Part shown: in pieces, positions 43,101 through 51,545 of the stretch
Position numbering within the stretch: position 1 is the first letter of the stretch
How the letters are laid out: the number at the start of each line of letters is the position of its first letter
DNA from: an uncultured Pseudomonadota bacterium
GTDB lineage: Bacteria > Pseudomonadota > Alphaproteobacteria > Rs-D84
Reading direction: 5' to 3'
Length of the DNA stretch: 51,638 nucleotides
Assembly: GCA_949283535.1 (NCBI GenBank)
Contig: CASDTC010000005.1
Location: 1 to 51,638, forward strand
Program-made: the position numbers and the translations under genes
Notes under the pieces: model-generated
Seen by the model: only the letters and a program-made list of their open reading frames with translations
The model's database searches: none
What the model was told of the DNA's origin: nothing

Positions 43101-43964
43101 ATGGAATTACATTCATCGTATATTATTGCCGGACCAACTGCATCGGGGAAATCTGAATTTGCCCATAAATTGGCGCGTAAAATTGGTGGGGCAATTATAA
43201 ACTGTGACAGTGTTCAAATATATCGCGGTATTGAAAATATTTCTGCCAGTCCATTTGCCGGATGCGAAGTCAGTGATGAAATCGATGGTGTACCATATCG
43301 GCTGTTTTCGGTTCTGGATTTATCAACGCAAATCAGTGTTGCGGATTACCTGAACAGGGCGCGCCGTGAATATGATGCGATGCGCAGGGCGGGAAAAATA
43401 CCAATCTTTGTTGGTGGCACAGGATATTACATAAATGCAATATTAAATGGTATATCGCCAATGCCAGATATATCCATGGCCGCCCGTAATCGGGCACGCA
43501 AAATGGTTGAAACAGATATTGTCGCGGCGCGAAATTTATTGCCACATGAATTTACAGCAACAGACCCACAACGTGTTGCCCGTGCATTAGAAGTATTTTT
43601 TGAAACCGGTCGTCATTTAACAGATTTTCAATCAGCACCGCGTTTGGGGGCAATTACACCAACGCCATATCGGATTTTAATTAATCCACCGACAGAAATT
43701 GTTCGTTCGCGGATATCCGCACGTATACCAAAAATGATAAACGGTGGCGCATTGGCAGAGGCACAAAATATATTATCCAACAACTGGGATAAGAATCGTG
43801 CAATTGGTGCAGCACAATTATGTGCATATCTGCGCGGGGAAATATCAATGGATGAATGCATACAAAATTGGATAACAAAAACCAATCAATATGCAAAAAG
43901 ACAACGAACATGGTTCCGTACCCAGTTCGTTGCTGATATTGAAATAAATAATATTTCTGATTAG
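43101..43964 (+). CDS. miaA: tRNA dimethylallyltransferase
   Basis: Transfers a dimethylallyl group to A37 of tRNAs that read codons beginning with U. 287 residues, slightly short. P-loop IAGPTASGKSEFA, CDSVQIYRG with the catalytic Asp, FVGGTGYYINAIL, and GAAQLCAYLRGE with the C-terminal KTNQYAKRQRTWFR motif. No Shine-Dalgarno sequence; the promoter predicts leaderless translation. Its stop overlaps that of the convergent gene by four bases. Confidence 0.95.
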   Translation: MELHSSYIIAGPTASGKSEFAHKLARKIGGAIINCDSVQIYRGIENISASPFAGCEVSDEIDGVPYRLFSVLDLSTQISVADYLNRARREYDAMRRAGKIPIFVGGTGYYINAILNGISPMPDISMAARNRARKMVETDIVAARNLLPHEFTATDPQRVARALEVFFETGRHLTDFQSAPRLGAITPTPYRILINPPTEIVRSRISARIPKMINGGALAEAQNILSNNWDKNRAIGAAQLCAYLRGEISMDECIQNWITKTNQYAKRQRTWFRTQFVADIEINNISD

Positions 43965-44503
43965 TATTGCTTTATAATAATTGTTCGCACGATATGAATT
44001 TGCAATTCTTTGCCATTTTCAAATTTACGATTGATATTATTGCCGGGGTGTTTATTATATGTGCGTTTATATTTATGATATTTGGTGTCCCGCTGGTTTC
44101 GTGCAATCATTTGGCGATTTAATAAATTTTGAATATACGCAGATTGGTTATACAGGGCATCAAACAACAGTGTTTTTGCTTTTTTGCGTGTATGAATGTT
44201 TGGATTTTTCATTGTATATGCCGACAGGTAATCTGATATTTCCCGGATTAATGCCTGTAAAAATTGTGGGTTTGTTGAATTAGAACTGCGTCCATCCAGT
44301 GTTCTGATATAAATCTTTGTTTGAAATATTAAAAAGTCTTCAATATTCTTGGAATACGGAATTGATTTCCGCCAAGTATTTAATATTTCATTTGGGTTTG
44401 CATACGATGGACCATATTTTTCCAACAAAATTTTTGTTATATATTTTGTATATTGTGAAAATATGCGCTGTGCTGCTGTCTGTTGCTGCCAATTCTTATT
44501 CAT
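43961..44503 (-). CDS. Hypothetical protein, 180 residues
   Basis: Basic soluble protein, helical, Asn/Lys/Tyr-rich; the region from residue 1 to about 115 looks folded (ILLEKYGPSYANPNEILNTW, FLQALIREISDYLSAYT), while the C-terminal third is strongly basic (NQRDTKYHKYKRTYNKHP). A nucleic-acid-binding role would fit that tail but is only a guess. Not recognised. A weak AAGGG-like site lies upstream. It overlaps miaA tail to tail, so the two transcripts are complementary at their ends and no terminator separates them. Confidence 0.65.
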   Translation of the reverse strand: MNKNWQQQTAAQRIFSQYTKYITKILLEKYGPSYANPNEILNTWRKSIPYSKNIEDFLIFQTKIYIRTLDGRSSNSTNPQFLQALIREISDYLSAYTMKNPNIHTRKKAKTLLFDALYNQSAYIQNLLNRQMIARNQRDTKYHKYKRTYNKHPGNNINRKFENGKELQIHIVRTIIIKQY

Positions 44504-44571
44504 GATTTTATACCCTTGGACTGATTAATTCTTATAAGGAATGCTATACAAATAAAACTTCTTTGTCAACT

Positions 44572-45303
44572 TTATTTATTGCTGGCGTCTTTTATTGATT
44601 TGTATTGCGTCATTATTGCGATCTGGATCCCAGAATTTTGCATTTTTTTTGAAAATGCGACAGTATTTCTGAATTCTGTATCCAGTGTTCCCCACCCAGA
44701 ATATTCCCAATCAATCAGCCCGATAATTTTCATTGTTTTTTTATCCACAATAATATTATTACATATGTCGTTATGGTTCCATCCGTCCCCATCGTCATCA
44801 CCGCGTAAATCATTTATTTCGGTTGGACGCGCATTATGTACTGCGTATATAAATTCAGCAATTTGTTTACCCCAAATCCATGCATTTTCAGTAATTACTG
44901 TTTCAGGAAATTTGTTCAGATTTTTCCCAGGAATAAAATCATATTTATAAAAAGTATATCCGCCCGCCCGCACAATTTCTATTTTTGGGATTTTCAGCGG
45001 TGAAATATTTGCAAAAGCGTCCGTAATCCGCTGTTCCCGCATAATTTTTTCGGTTGGAATTGATTTATCAAAGAATTTTCTGATTTTAAAAACATATTTT
45101 TTATCAACAATAAATCCGATATTCCAACCGCCTTTTATCATTTTTGTGTGGCGAAAGTTTAATTCTGGATATTTTTTCCGCAGTGCATTATATTTTTGTC
45201 GCCAATCAAATAATTTATTTTTACGAATTTTTTTCCGCAAACGCCGATTAGGTATCAGACCACACAACACATCACATATTTCAAAAAATTGTTTCCACAG
45301 CAT
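44572..45303 (-). CDS. APH/choline-kinase-fold phosphotransferase
   Basis: 243 residues. N-terminal lobe has the nucleotide-binding strand pair (GGWNIGFIVDKKYVFKIRK with the ATP Lys), and the catalytic loop is WNHNDICNNIIVD, matching the HxDxxxxN pattern. The metal-binding DWEYSGWG follows. The family phosphorylates small hydroxyl compounds such as choline, ethanolamine, sugars or aminoglycosides. The short length, the AGGYTFYKYDFIPGKNL segment and the lack of any resistance context make a LicA/choline-kinase-like or sugar kinase role more probable than drug resistance. AAAGGCG precedes the ATG. Confidence 0.8.
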   Translation of the reverse strand: MLWKQFFEICDVLCGLIPNRRLRKKIRKNKLFDWRQKYNALRKKYPELNFRHTKMIKGGWNIGFIVDKKYVFKIRKFFDKSIPTEKIMREQRITDAFANISPLKIPKIEIVRAGGYTFYKYDFIPGKNLNKFPETVITENAWIWGKQIAEFIYAVHNARPTEINDLRGDDDGDGWNHNDICNNIIVDKKTMKIIGLIDWEYSGWGTLDTEFRNTVAFSKKMQNSGIQIAIMTQYKSIKDASNK

Positions 45304-45373
45304 ATTACGCCTTTATAAAAATACTTAATAAATGGTATTGAAAAAATAGAAAAAAGCAAGTACCTTGTAAATC

Positions 45374-47581
45374 ATGTTTAATGCGGGGGATATTGTAAAA
45401 GTTTTAATACCAAATGTTGTGAATGCTGGTTATGATTATCGTCTGACCGCGCCGGCAGAATTGGGGACATTTGTTCGCGTAAATGTAATGCGCCGTCCAT
45501 ATATTGGTATTGTGTACGGCATTGGGGACAGTGGATTGGCACCTGAAAAAATTCGTGATACAACCGATGTTTTCCCCCAGCGCATGTCTGTTCACGATTT
45601 ACAATGGATTCAAAAGATGTCTGAATGGACATTGATGACCCCGGGCGCGGTATTGCGGTTGATTATAAATGTCCCAGATGCATTTTCGCCACCGCGCACA
45701 GAACAGTTATATGGATATAATTTCGAATCAAATCTTCGTATGACAGATTCGCGCCAGGCGGTTGCCGATGCATTTGCGTCAAATGATAATGAACCAATGT
45801 CTGTATCAGACATTCAAAATATCGCACATGTCAGTGCATCTGTTATCAAAACAATGATTGACCGGGGTGTGTTAATACCGCGTGATACGCGTACCCGTGA
45901 TACAAATGATTTTGACTGTAATTATCAAGATATGGGAACTGTTCGGTTAAATACTGAACAATCTGCCGCGGCGCGTGAAATTGCCGCCGCAATTGATAAT
46001 GGCGGATATTCGGCATTTTTACTGGATGGCATAACCGGCAGTGGCAAGACCCAGGTGTATTTTGATGCCGCATGGCGCGCATACAGCCGCGGTGCATCTG
46101 TTTTATTAATGATGCCTGAAATTGCATTAACTGCCCAGTTTATATCACGATATACCCAGCGATTTGGGGCGCCACCTGTTGTTTGGCACAGTAATTTAAC
46201 CGCCGCCCGCCGGCGTGCAATATGGCGTGGGGTTCTAAATGGAAAAATCAGAATGGTTGTCGGTACGCGCAGTGCGCTGTTTTTGCCATGGCAAAATCTG
46301 GGGTTGATTGTTGTTGATGAAGAACATGATTCATCATACAAGCAAGAAGACATGGGCAATTATCACGCGCGTGATATGGCGGTATTACGCGCCAAGATTG
46401 CGGGATTCCCAATTGTATTGGCCAGTGCCACCCCATCAGCAGAAACATTGCAAAATGTTGCCGATGGCAAGTATCGCTGTTTGAAATTAACCGCGCGTTT
46501 TGGCGGGGCAACGGTGCCAACAATTGAAACGATTGATATGCGTGCTAATCGCCCATTGCCATATAATTTGCCGTCTGATGATTCAGACGCCGCCCCACAA
46601 AATGGATATTTGTCGCCAAATTTGTGTAATGCAATCCAAGAAACATTGAATGCGGGGCGCCAAACAATGCTGTTTATCAATCGGCGTGGATTTGCCCCAA
46701 TTGTCCAATGTAAAAAATGTGGCTGGGTTGCCCAGTGTCCGGATTGCAGTGTTGGCATGACATACCATAAACATATGGGGAAATTATTATGCCATATGTG
46801 TGGGCGTATGGCACCAATGCCAACCAAATGTCCGAATTGTGGTGATGTTGTTTCTTGTCGTGGTGCGGGGTTGGAAAAAATCCAGGAAGAGGTTAACATA
46901 AAATTTCCGACCGCGCGTACGGCATTGGTGTCCAGTGATACAATTTTATCGCGTCAATCATTGGAACGCATTGTTCATAAAATGGAAAATGGCGAAACAG
47001 ATATTGTTATTGGCACGCAAATTCTGGCAAAGGGGCATCATTTCCCAAATTTAACATTGGTTGGTGTTGTTGATGCAGATATGGGATTGTTCGGCACAGA
47101 TTTTCGTGCTGCGGAACATACATTCCAGCAATTATTCCAAGTCGCCGGTCGTGCTGGTCGTGGTGACGCACCTGGGCGCGTATTATTGCAAACATACCAA
47201 CCTGATAATCCGGTATTAATATCAATATGCAATGGCGATCGGGACGCATTTATGGCGTCTGACATGGCGGCACGCCGTGCGGCAAAGATGCCGCCATATG
47301 GGCAATTGATCGCGGTCATTATTGAATCACAACGCGAAACAACATTGAAAAAATTCTGTGCTGAATTATCGGTGGCGGCGCCGACTGCGGCGGGTGTAAA
47401 AATAATGGGACCAATCGCCGCCCAAATATACCAGGTGCGTAATTGGTATCGTATGCGTTTTTTGGTTGCAGGCGACGCCCGCGCAAAGTTGCAGCCATTG
47501 GTACGGCACTGGATTGATAAAGTTCGCACCCCATCAAATGTTCGGGTAAAATTGGATGTAAATCCGCAAAACTTTATGTAA
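45374..47581 (+). CDS. priA: Primosomal replication restart helicase PriA
   Basis: 735 residues. N-terminal DNA-binding domains lie up to about 190, then the helicase: Walker A LDGITGSGKTQVYF, DEEHDSSYKQ, SATPSAE, and a zinc-binding insertion with eight Cys (CKKCGWVAQCPDC, CHMCG, CPNCG), then IGTQILAKGHHFPN and QVAGRAGRG in the second lobe. It reloads the replisome at stalled forks. No clear Shine-Dalgarno sequence; a TTGAAA / TACCTT promoter with 17-bp spacing at 45338-45366 would again start transcription at or next to the ATG. Confidence 0.96.
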   Translation: MFNAGDIVKVLIPNVVNAGYDYRLTAPAELGTFVRVNVMRRPYIGIVYGIGDSGLAPEKIRDTTDVFPQRMSVHDLQWIQKMSEWTLMTPGAVLRLIINVPDAFSPPRTEQLYGYNFESNLRMTDSRQAVADAFASNDNEPMSVSDIQNIAHVSASVIKTMIDRGVLIPRDTRTRDTNDFDCNYQDMGTVRLNTEQSAAAREIAAAIDNGGYSAFLLDGITGSGKTQVYFDAAWRAYSRGASVLLMMPEIALTAQFISRYTQRFGAPPVVWHSNLTAARRRAIWRGVLNGKIRMVVGTRSALFLPWQNLGLIVVDEEHDSSYKQEDMGNYHARDMAVLRAKIAGFPIVLASATPSAETLQNVADGKYRCLKLTARFGGATVPTIETIDMRANRPLPYNLPSDDSDAAPQNGYLSPNLCNAIQETLNAGRQTMLFINRRGFAPIVQCKKCGWVAQCPDCSVGMTYHKHMGKLLCHMCGRMAPMPTKCPNCGDVVSCRGAGLEKIQEEVNIKFPTARTALVSSDTILSRQSLERIVHKMENGETDIVIGTQILAKGHHFPNLTLVGVVDADMGLFGTDFRAAEHTFQQLFQVAGRAGRGDAPGRVLLQTYQPDNPVLISICNGDRDAFMASDMAARRAAKMPPYGQLIAVIIESQRETTLKKFCAELSVAAPTAAGVKIMGPIAAQIYQVRNWYRMRFLVAGDARAKLQPLVRHWIDKVRTPSNVRVKLDVNPQNFM

Positions 47582-47610
47582 AAAATCCGCCGTTTGGCGG
47601 ATTTTTAATT
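47580..47610. terminator. Bidirectional terminator between priA and glyS
   Basis: AATCCGCC / GGCGGATT stem with A-rich left and T5 right, between convergent genes. Confidence 0.75.
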
Positions 47611-48971
47611 TATCCATTTATTATTTCCATCACGCGCCGCGGGACATCTGTGATTGCAACGCGTTCCTGGACCATTGTATCACGATGACGCATGGTTACG
47701 GTGTTGTCTTCCATCGTTTGATGGTCGACTGTAATACATACCGGGGTGCCAATTTCATCATGGCGGCGATAGTTCTTGCCGATATTTCCAGAATTTTCTA
47801 ATTCTATGCGTCCAATATGTAATTTACGCAAATCATTTTCAATATTATTTGCGATGGTTAACAGTTCTGGAACATTGCGCACCAGTGGTATAACCGCCGC
47901 CTTGACCGGCGCCAACGATGGTTTCAGTTTTAATACCAATCTGGATTTGCCGTCTGGTAATTGTTCATCGGTGTATGCATCCAACATTACCGCCAACATT
48001 GCACGATTAACCCCCATCGCGGTTTCAATTACATATGGGATAAAGTTTTCGCCTGTTTGCGGATCACTGTACGATAACTTTATTGTACTGTCTTTGTTTT
48101 CCATAACATGTGCATTAATTTTAAATTCAGATTGCGCCTTGGTATGTGACCCCAGGTCAAAGTCTTGACGGTTATGAATACCTTCGACTTCATCAAATCC
48201 ATCAGGGAATTCATATTCGATGTCGCCCGCCGCCTTGGCATAATGCGCCAGTTTTTCATGTGGTGTAAAGCGCAATTTTTCCGCCGGAATTCCCAATGCA
48301 TTTATCCACCAATCCATACGAATTTTTTTCCACATTTCAAAATATTTTTCATCATCAGCAGGATTAACAAAATATTGCATTTCCGCCTGTTCAAATTCGC
48401 GCATACGGAAAACAAAACCGCGTGGGGATATTTCATTACGAAATGCCTTGCCAATTTGGGCGATTCCGAACGGCAGTTTATGCGGACGCGCATCCATAAC
48501 ATTTTTAAAATTGACATATGTTGTCGTTGCGGTTTCTGGACGCAGATATGCATTTATTGCACCATCTGCCATTGCGCCAATTGACAGCCCCATCATCAGT
48601 TGGTATGCGCGTGGTTCTGTTAAATCCGTGCTGCCACAATTATCGCATTTGGTTGGATCTTTCATTTTATCTTGCCGCATGCGGGCACCGCATTTTTTGC
48701 ATTCAACCAGTGGATCCGAAAAACTGCTTTCATGACCAGAATATTTCCACATTAAACGATTTGTAATTTGTGCGGCATCTAATCCTTCGATATCATTACG
48801 GGAATAAATCATTGCATTCCACCATGCGGCGCGAATATTTTTCATTAATTCAACCCCATATGGACCATAATCATATGCACCGCCCAATCCGCCATATATT
48901 TCAGAACCTGTAAAAATAAAACCGCGCCGCTTGCATAATGCGACAATATCATTAATTGTTTTTGCTGGCAT
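47610..48971 (-). CDS. glyS: Glycyl-tRNA synthetase, single-chain (alpha2) type
   Basis: 453 residues of the homodimeric class II GlyRS found in Firmicutes, Archaea and eukaryotes: FIFTGSEIYGGLGGAYDYGP at the N-terminus, a zinc-type cluster CKKCG...CDNCG (residues ~92-113), LRPETATTTYVNF, and RNEISPRGFVFRMREFEQAE (motif 2). It ends with the anticodon-binding domain. Most Proteobacteria use the unrelated tetrameric GlyQ/GlyS pair instead. GGGGATAAAA precedes the ATG. It is a separate gene on the minus strand, convergent with priA. Confidence 0.95.
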   Translation of the reverse strand: MPAKTINDIVALCKRRGFIFTGSEIYGGLGGAYDYGPYGVELMKNIRAAWWNAMIYSRNDIEGLDAAQITNRLMWKYSGHESSFSDPLVECKKCGARMRQDKMKDPTKCDNCGSTDLTEPRAYQLMMGLSIGAMADGAINAYLRPETATTTYVNFKNVMDARPHKLPFGIAQIGKAFRNEISPRGFVFRMREFEQAEMQYFVNPADDEKYFEMWKKIRMDWWINALGIPAEKLRFTPHEKLAHYAKAAGDIEYEFPDGFDEVEGIHNRQDFDLGSHTKAQSEFKINAHVMENKDSTIKLSYSDPQTGENFIPYVIETAMGVNRAMLAVMLDAYTDEQLPDGKSRLVLKLKPSLAPVKAAVIPLVRNVPELLTIANNIENDLRKLHIGRIELENSGNIGKNYRRHDEIGTPVCITVDHQTMEDNTVTMRHRDTMVQERVAITDVPRRVMEIING

Positions 48972-49043
48972 TTTTATCCCCTATAAATTTAACGAACATA
49001 GTTTTATACAGAATTTAATATTTTGCAACATTTTTAAAAACAA

Positions 49044-49075
49044 AAATGGGGGTATGCACCCCCAATTTTACAGCA
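49044..49075 (-). terminator. Terminator after the ferredoxin gene
   Basis: Minus strand: GGGGGTGCATACCCCC followed by ATTTTTGTTTTT. Confidence 0.7.
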
Positions 49076-49085
49076 AATATACTTT

Positions 49086-49268
49086 TTATTTTACATCCGG
49101 GGCAATTGCTGCAACTGGACATACCGCCGCGCATGTGCCACATGAAATGCATTTTGCTGGATCAATTACACATTTGCCATCTGCACCTGTTGAAATTGCC
49201 ATAACTGGACATGCGCCCATGCATGTATGACAGCCAATGCATTTTGCTGGATCGATTTTATACGCCAT
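49086..49268 (-). CDS. 2[4Fe-4S] ferredoxin
   Basis: 60 residues with two complete CxxCxxCxxxCP motifs (CIGCHTCMGACP and CISCGTCAAVCP), so two four-iron clusters as in clostridial-type ferredoxins. It has no extra domains. Low-potential electron carrier for anaerobic enzymes. GGAGTGATAAA precedes the ATG. Lies downstream of the BAX-inhibitor gene (26-bp gap) on the same strand and may be cotranscribed with it. Confidence 0.92.
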   Translation of the reverse strand: MAYKIDPAKCIGCHTCMGACPVMAISTGADGKCVIDPAKCISCGTCAAVCPVAAIAPDVK

Positions 49269-49294
49269 TTTATCACTCCATCTTTTTTTAGTAT

Positions 49295-50044
49295 TTAATT
49301 TCTATTTAATAAGCTTAACAGGTATTGGAACATCGCTATGAAAGAGATATACAAATGCAACGCACCCAATACCGCCAATTGATTCTTTTGATTGGTGTCG
49401 CCCAGAACGGCATATGCGCGTTTCAGATTCTGCATATCATACGCAGTAAACAGTGCAAACACCAACACACCAATAAAGCATACAATTGTTCCAAATGTGC
49501 CGCCCAACATTGCCGGCCATATAAATGATGCCAGACCGACCAGTATCAAACCAATCATACCCATCATCAAGAATATGCCCAAGAAAGACAAATCTTTAAC
49601 AGTCTTATATCCAAACATCGCCATACATGCAAACATTACTGCGGCGATTATGAATGCAGACAGAATTGAAACTGGGTTTACTGCTAACACTGCGACAATC
49701 AGCGGTGTCATAACAACACCAGTCAACACCGCATACAGCGCCAATAAAGCCGCACCAACCGCGGGTTTAAAACTGAACGCGCGTACCTGTGCCCATATGG
49801 CTAATGCCAAACCACCGAACAGCAATACATAGTATAACCATGTAAAACCGCCTGTTTGCAAATTAATCAGATATATGAACCACCCACCCCAAATTGTCAG
49901 ATATGATGCCAATGCCGTTACCGCCACTGCACCAAACATCAGGGCAAAAATCCGCCGCAAGTAGTTTTCTATGCCGCCGCCAGATTTTACGCGCTGTGGC
50001 GCATTTGCGGATTTTGTTTTTAATGCAACATTTTTTATTGCCAT
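49295..50044 (-). CDS. BAX inhibitor-1 (YbhL/YccA) family membrane protein
   Basis: 249 residues with seven membrane helices after a soluble N-terminal stretch of about 30 residues. Family marks are YLRRIFALMFGAVAVTALASY, YDMQNLKRAY and a C-terminal ALHLYISFIAMFQYLLSLL with acidic and polar residues near the pore end. Members act as pH-sensitive calcium leak channels or modulate the protease FtsH. The start ATG follows AAGGAG; the frame continues upstream to 50116 but without support. Confidence 0.9.
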   Translation of the reverse strand: MAIKNVALKTKSANAPQRVKSGGGIENYLRRIFALMFGAVAVTALASYLTIWGGWFIYLINLQTGGFTWLYYVLLFGGLALAIWAQVRAFSFKPAVGAALLALYAVLTGVVMTPLIVAVLAVNPVSILSAFIIAAVMFACMAMFGYKTVKDLSFLGIFLMMGMIGLILVGLASFIWPAMLGGTFGTIVCFIGVLVFALFTAYDMQNLKRAYAVLGDTNQKNQLAVLGALHLYISFIAMFQYLLSLLNRN

Positions 50045-50129
50045 TTTTTTTCTCCTTGTTAGATAAGGAAATATATAATACAATATAACACACAATTCAA
50101 GATAAATAACAAACAAAGGGGAATTTACT

Positions 50130-50357
50130 ATGCCAACAAAAAACGAAGTAAAACGTCACGATCGTACCAGAATGATTGGTCAAAAAAGGGACATGGCTGC
50201 AATGCCAACAAAGGCAGAAATAAAAGAAGAATTAAAGGCTGAATTGGCGCGCGCCGAAGAAAAATTAGAATTCTATACTGTCCAGCAAGATGAAAAAAGA
50301 AAAAATAAAATGCTGGAAATAATAGCAAATATTAAACAAACTATCGCCAGACAATAA
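50130..50357 (+). CDS. Small coiled-coil protein, 75 residues
   Basis: Highly charged helical protein: an N-terminal basic stretch, then two near-identical short motifs (MPTKNEVK at residue 1 and MPTKAEIK at about 25) and a heptad-like helix rich in Glu/Lys to the end. Not recognised. AAAGGGGA precedes the ATG. It ends 31 bp before lgt, and the lgt promoter lies in that gap. Confidence 0.65.
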   Translation: MPTKNEVKRHDRTRMIGQKRDMAAMPTKAEIKEELKAELARAEEKLEFYTVQQDEKRKNKMLEIIANIKQTIARQ

Positions 50358-50376
50358 ATAACTTACGCGATATAAT
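50348..50376 (+). promoter_or_regulatory. lgt promoter
   Basis: CAGACA and TATAAT with a 17-bp spacer; the transcript would carry a leader of only about 6 nt. Confidence 0.5.
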
Positions 50377-50388
50377 CAGGGGTGTGGA

Positions 50389-51219
50389 ATGGCGATTGTT
50401 ATTAATCCCATATCGCCGGTGGCATTTTCAATATTTGGACTGGATATACGCTGGTACGCACTGGCGTATGTTGCCGCATTTATTGTGGGATATTTTTTGT
50501 TCAAACATTTCATGCGTGCGCCAAACAGTCAAATAACATTATCGCGCCATCAGTTGGATGATTTATTAACGGCGGTAATATTGGGCGTTATTTTGGGCGG
50601 TCGATTGGGATATGTCTTGTTTTATAATTTGCCATTTTTTCTGGCACACCCATTGGAAATATTTGCCGTATGGCACGGCGGGATGAGCTTCCATGGCGGT
50701 CTGGTTGGTGTTATTGTGGCGGTATTTTTGTTTGCATGGCGTCGCAATCGTCGCGGTGAATTAACCGGTGGTACATATAAAGCCGCATTTAATATACTGG
50801 ATATTTTGGCGGTTGTTGCACCAATTGGACTGTTTTTCGGTCGTATTGCTAATTTTATTAATATGGAGGTTATGGGGCGCCCCACATCTGTCCCGTGGGC
50901 GGTTGTCTTTGCCGGCGGTTCGGATGTTCCACGCCACCCCAGCCCGTTATATGAAGCCGCCGCCGAAGGCGTATTACTGTTTATAATAATGTATTGCCTG
51001 TATCGTTTTACAAATTTGCGCCGGTATCCAGGGGCATTGGGCGGAATGTTGGGAATGCTGTACGCGGTATTTCGTGTGTTTTGTGAACAGTTTCGCGCCC
51101 CCGACATACAACTTGGATTTTTATTTAACACAAATTGGTTAACGATGGGACAATTGTTGTCTGGAATAATGTTTATTGCCGGCGCCACGATTTTTGCGAT
51201 TGCATTTCGTAAAAAATAA
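50389..51219 (+). CDS. lgt: Prolipoprotein diacylglyceryl transferase
   Basis: First enzyme of lipoprotein maturation: moves diacylglycerol from phosphatidylglycerol to the lipobox Cys. 276 residues, seven membrane helices. Has WYALAYV, GRLGYVLFYN, HGGMSFHGGLVG, and the signature GRIANFINMEVMGR. The HPSPLYEA segment near residue 185 is also typical. It would act on the PLD-family lipoprotein encoded in this window. A partial GGGGTGTGGA site lies before the ATG. Confidence 0.96.
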   Translation: MAIVINPISPVAFSIFGLDIRWYALAYVAAFIVGYFLFKHFMRAPNSQITLSRHQLDDLLTAVILGVILGGRLGYVLFYNLPFFLAHPLEIFAVWHGGMSFHGGLVGVIVAVFLFAWRRNRRGELTGGTYKAAFNILDILAVVAPIGLFFGRIANFINMEVMGRPTSVPWAVVFAGGSDVPRHPSPLYEAAAEGVLLFIIMYCLYRFTNLRRYPGALGGMLGMLYAVFRVFCEQFRAPDIQLGFLFNTNWLTMGQLLSGIMFIAGATIFAIAFRKK

Positions 51220-51293
51220 TGTAAAATAAGGCGCGTTGCACATCAAAAACGAACAAAACCGTCGGTTTGAAAGACCGGCGAAAAAATAGTTTC

Positions 51294-51383
51294 GGATGGG
51301 TGGCAGAGCGGTCGATTGCGACGGTCTTGAAAACCGTTGTGGGGGCAACTCCACCGGGGGTTCGAATCCCTCCCCATCCGCCA
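51294..51383 (+). tRNA. tRNA-Ser (anticodon UGA)
   Basis: 90 nt with the long variable arm of class II tRNAs. Acceptor GGATGGG / CCCATCC, discriminator G and CCA; anticodon stem ACGGT / ACCGT with loop CTTGAAA giving UGA; variable arm GTGGGGGCAACTCCACC; T loop GTTCGAATC. Confidence 0.95.
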
Positions 51384-51394
51384 GGAATATTAAA

Positions 51395-51427
51395 CATCCC
51401 GTGGTAATTCCACGGGATGTTCTTTTT
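51395..51427 (+). terminator. tRNA-Ser terminator
   Basis: CATCCCGTGG / CCACGGGATG stem, loop TAATT, then TTCTTTTTC. Confidence 0.8.
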
Positions 51428-51545
51428 CGCCCCGTTTCCGGCGGTTTTTGACAACGATATTACCAGTGTATATCGTCGATTTTATCAAATCAGTCCAAAC
51501 AGCAGGCTTTGATATACTTTGGTTATTTTTACTGAGGCGCTTTTA

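Noticed and set aside
44572-45303. Aminoglycoside-resistance gene
   Set aside because: Only the general kinase fold supports it; length and context do not.
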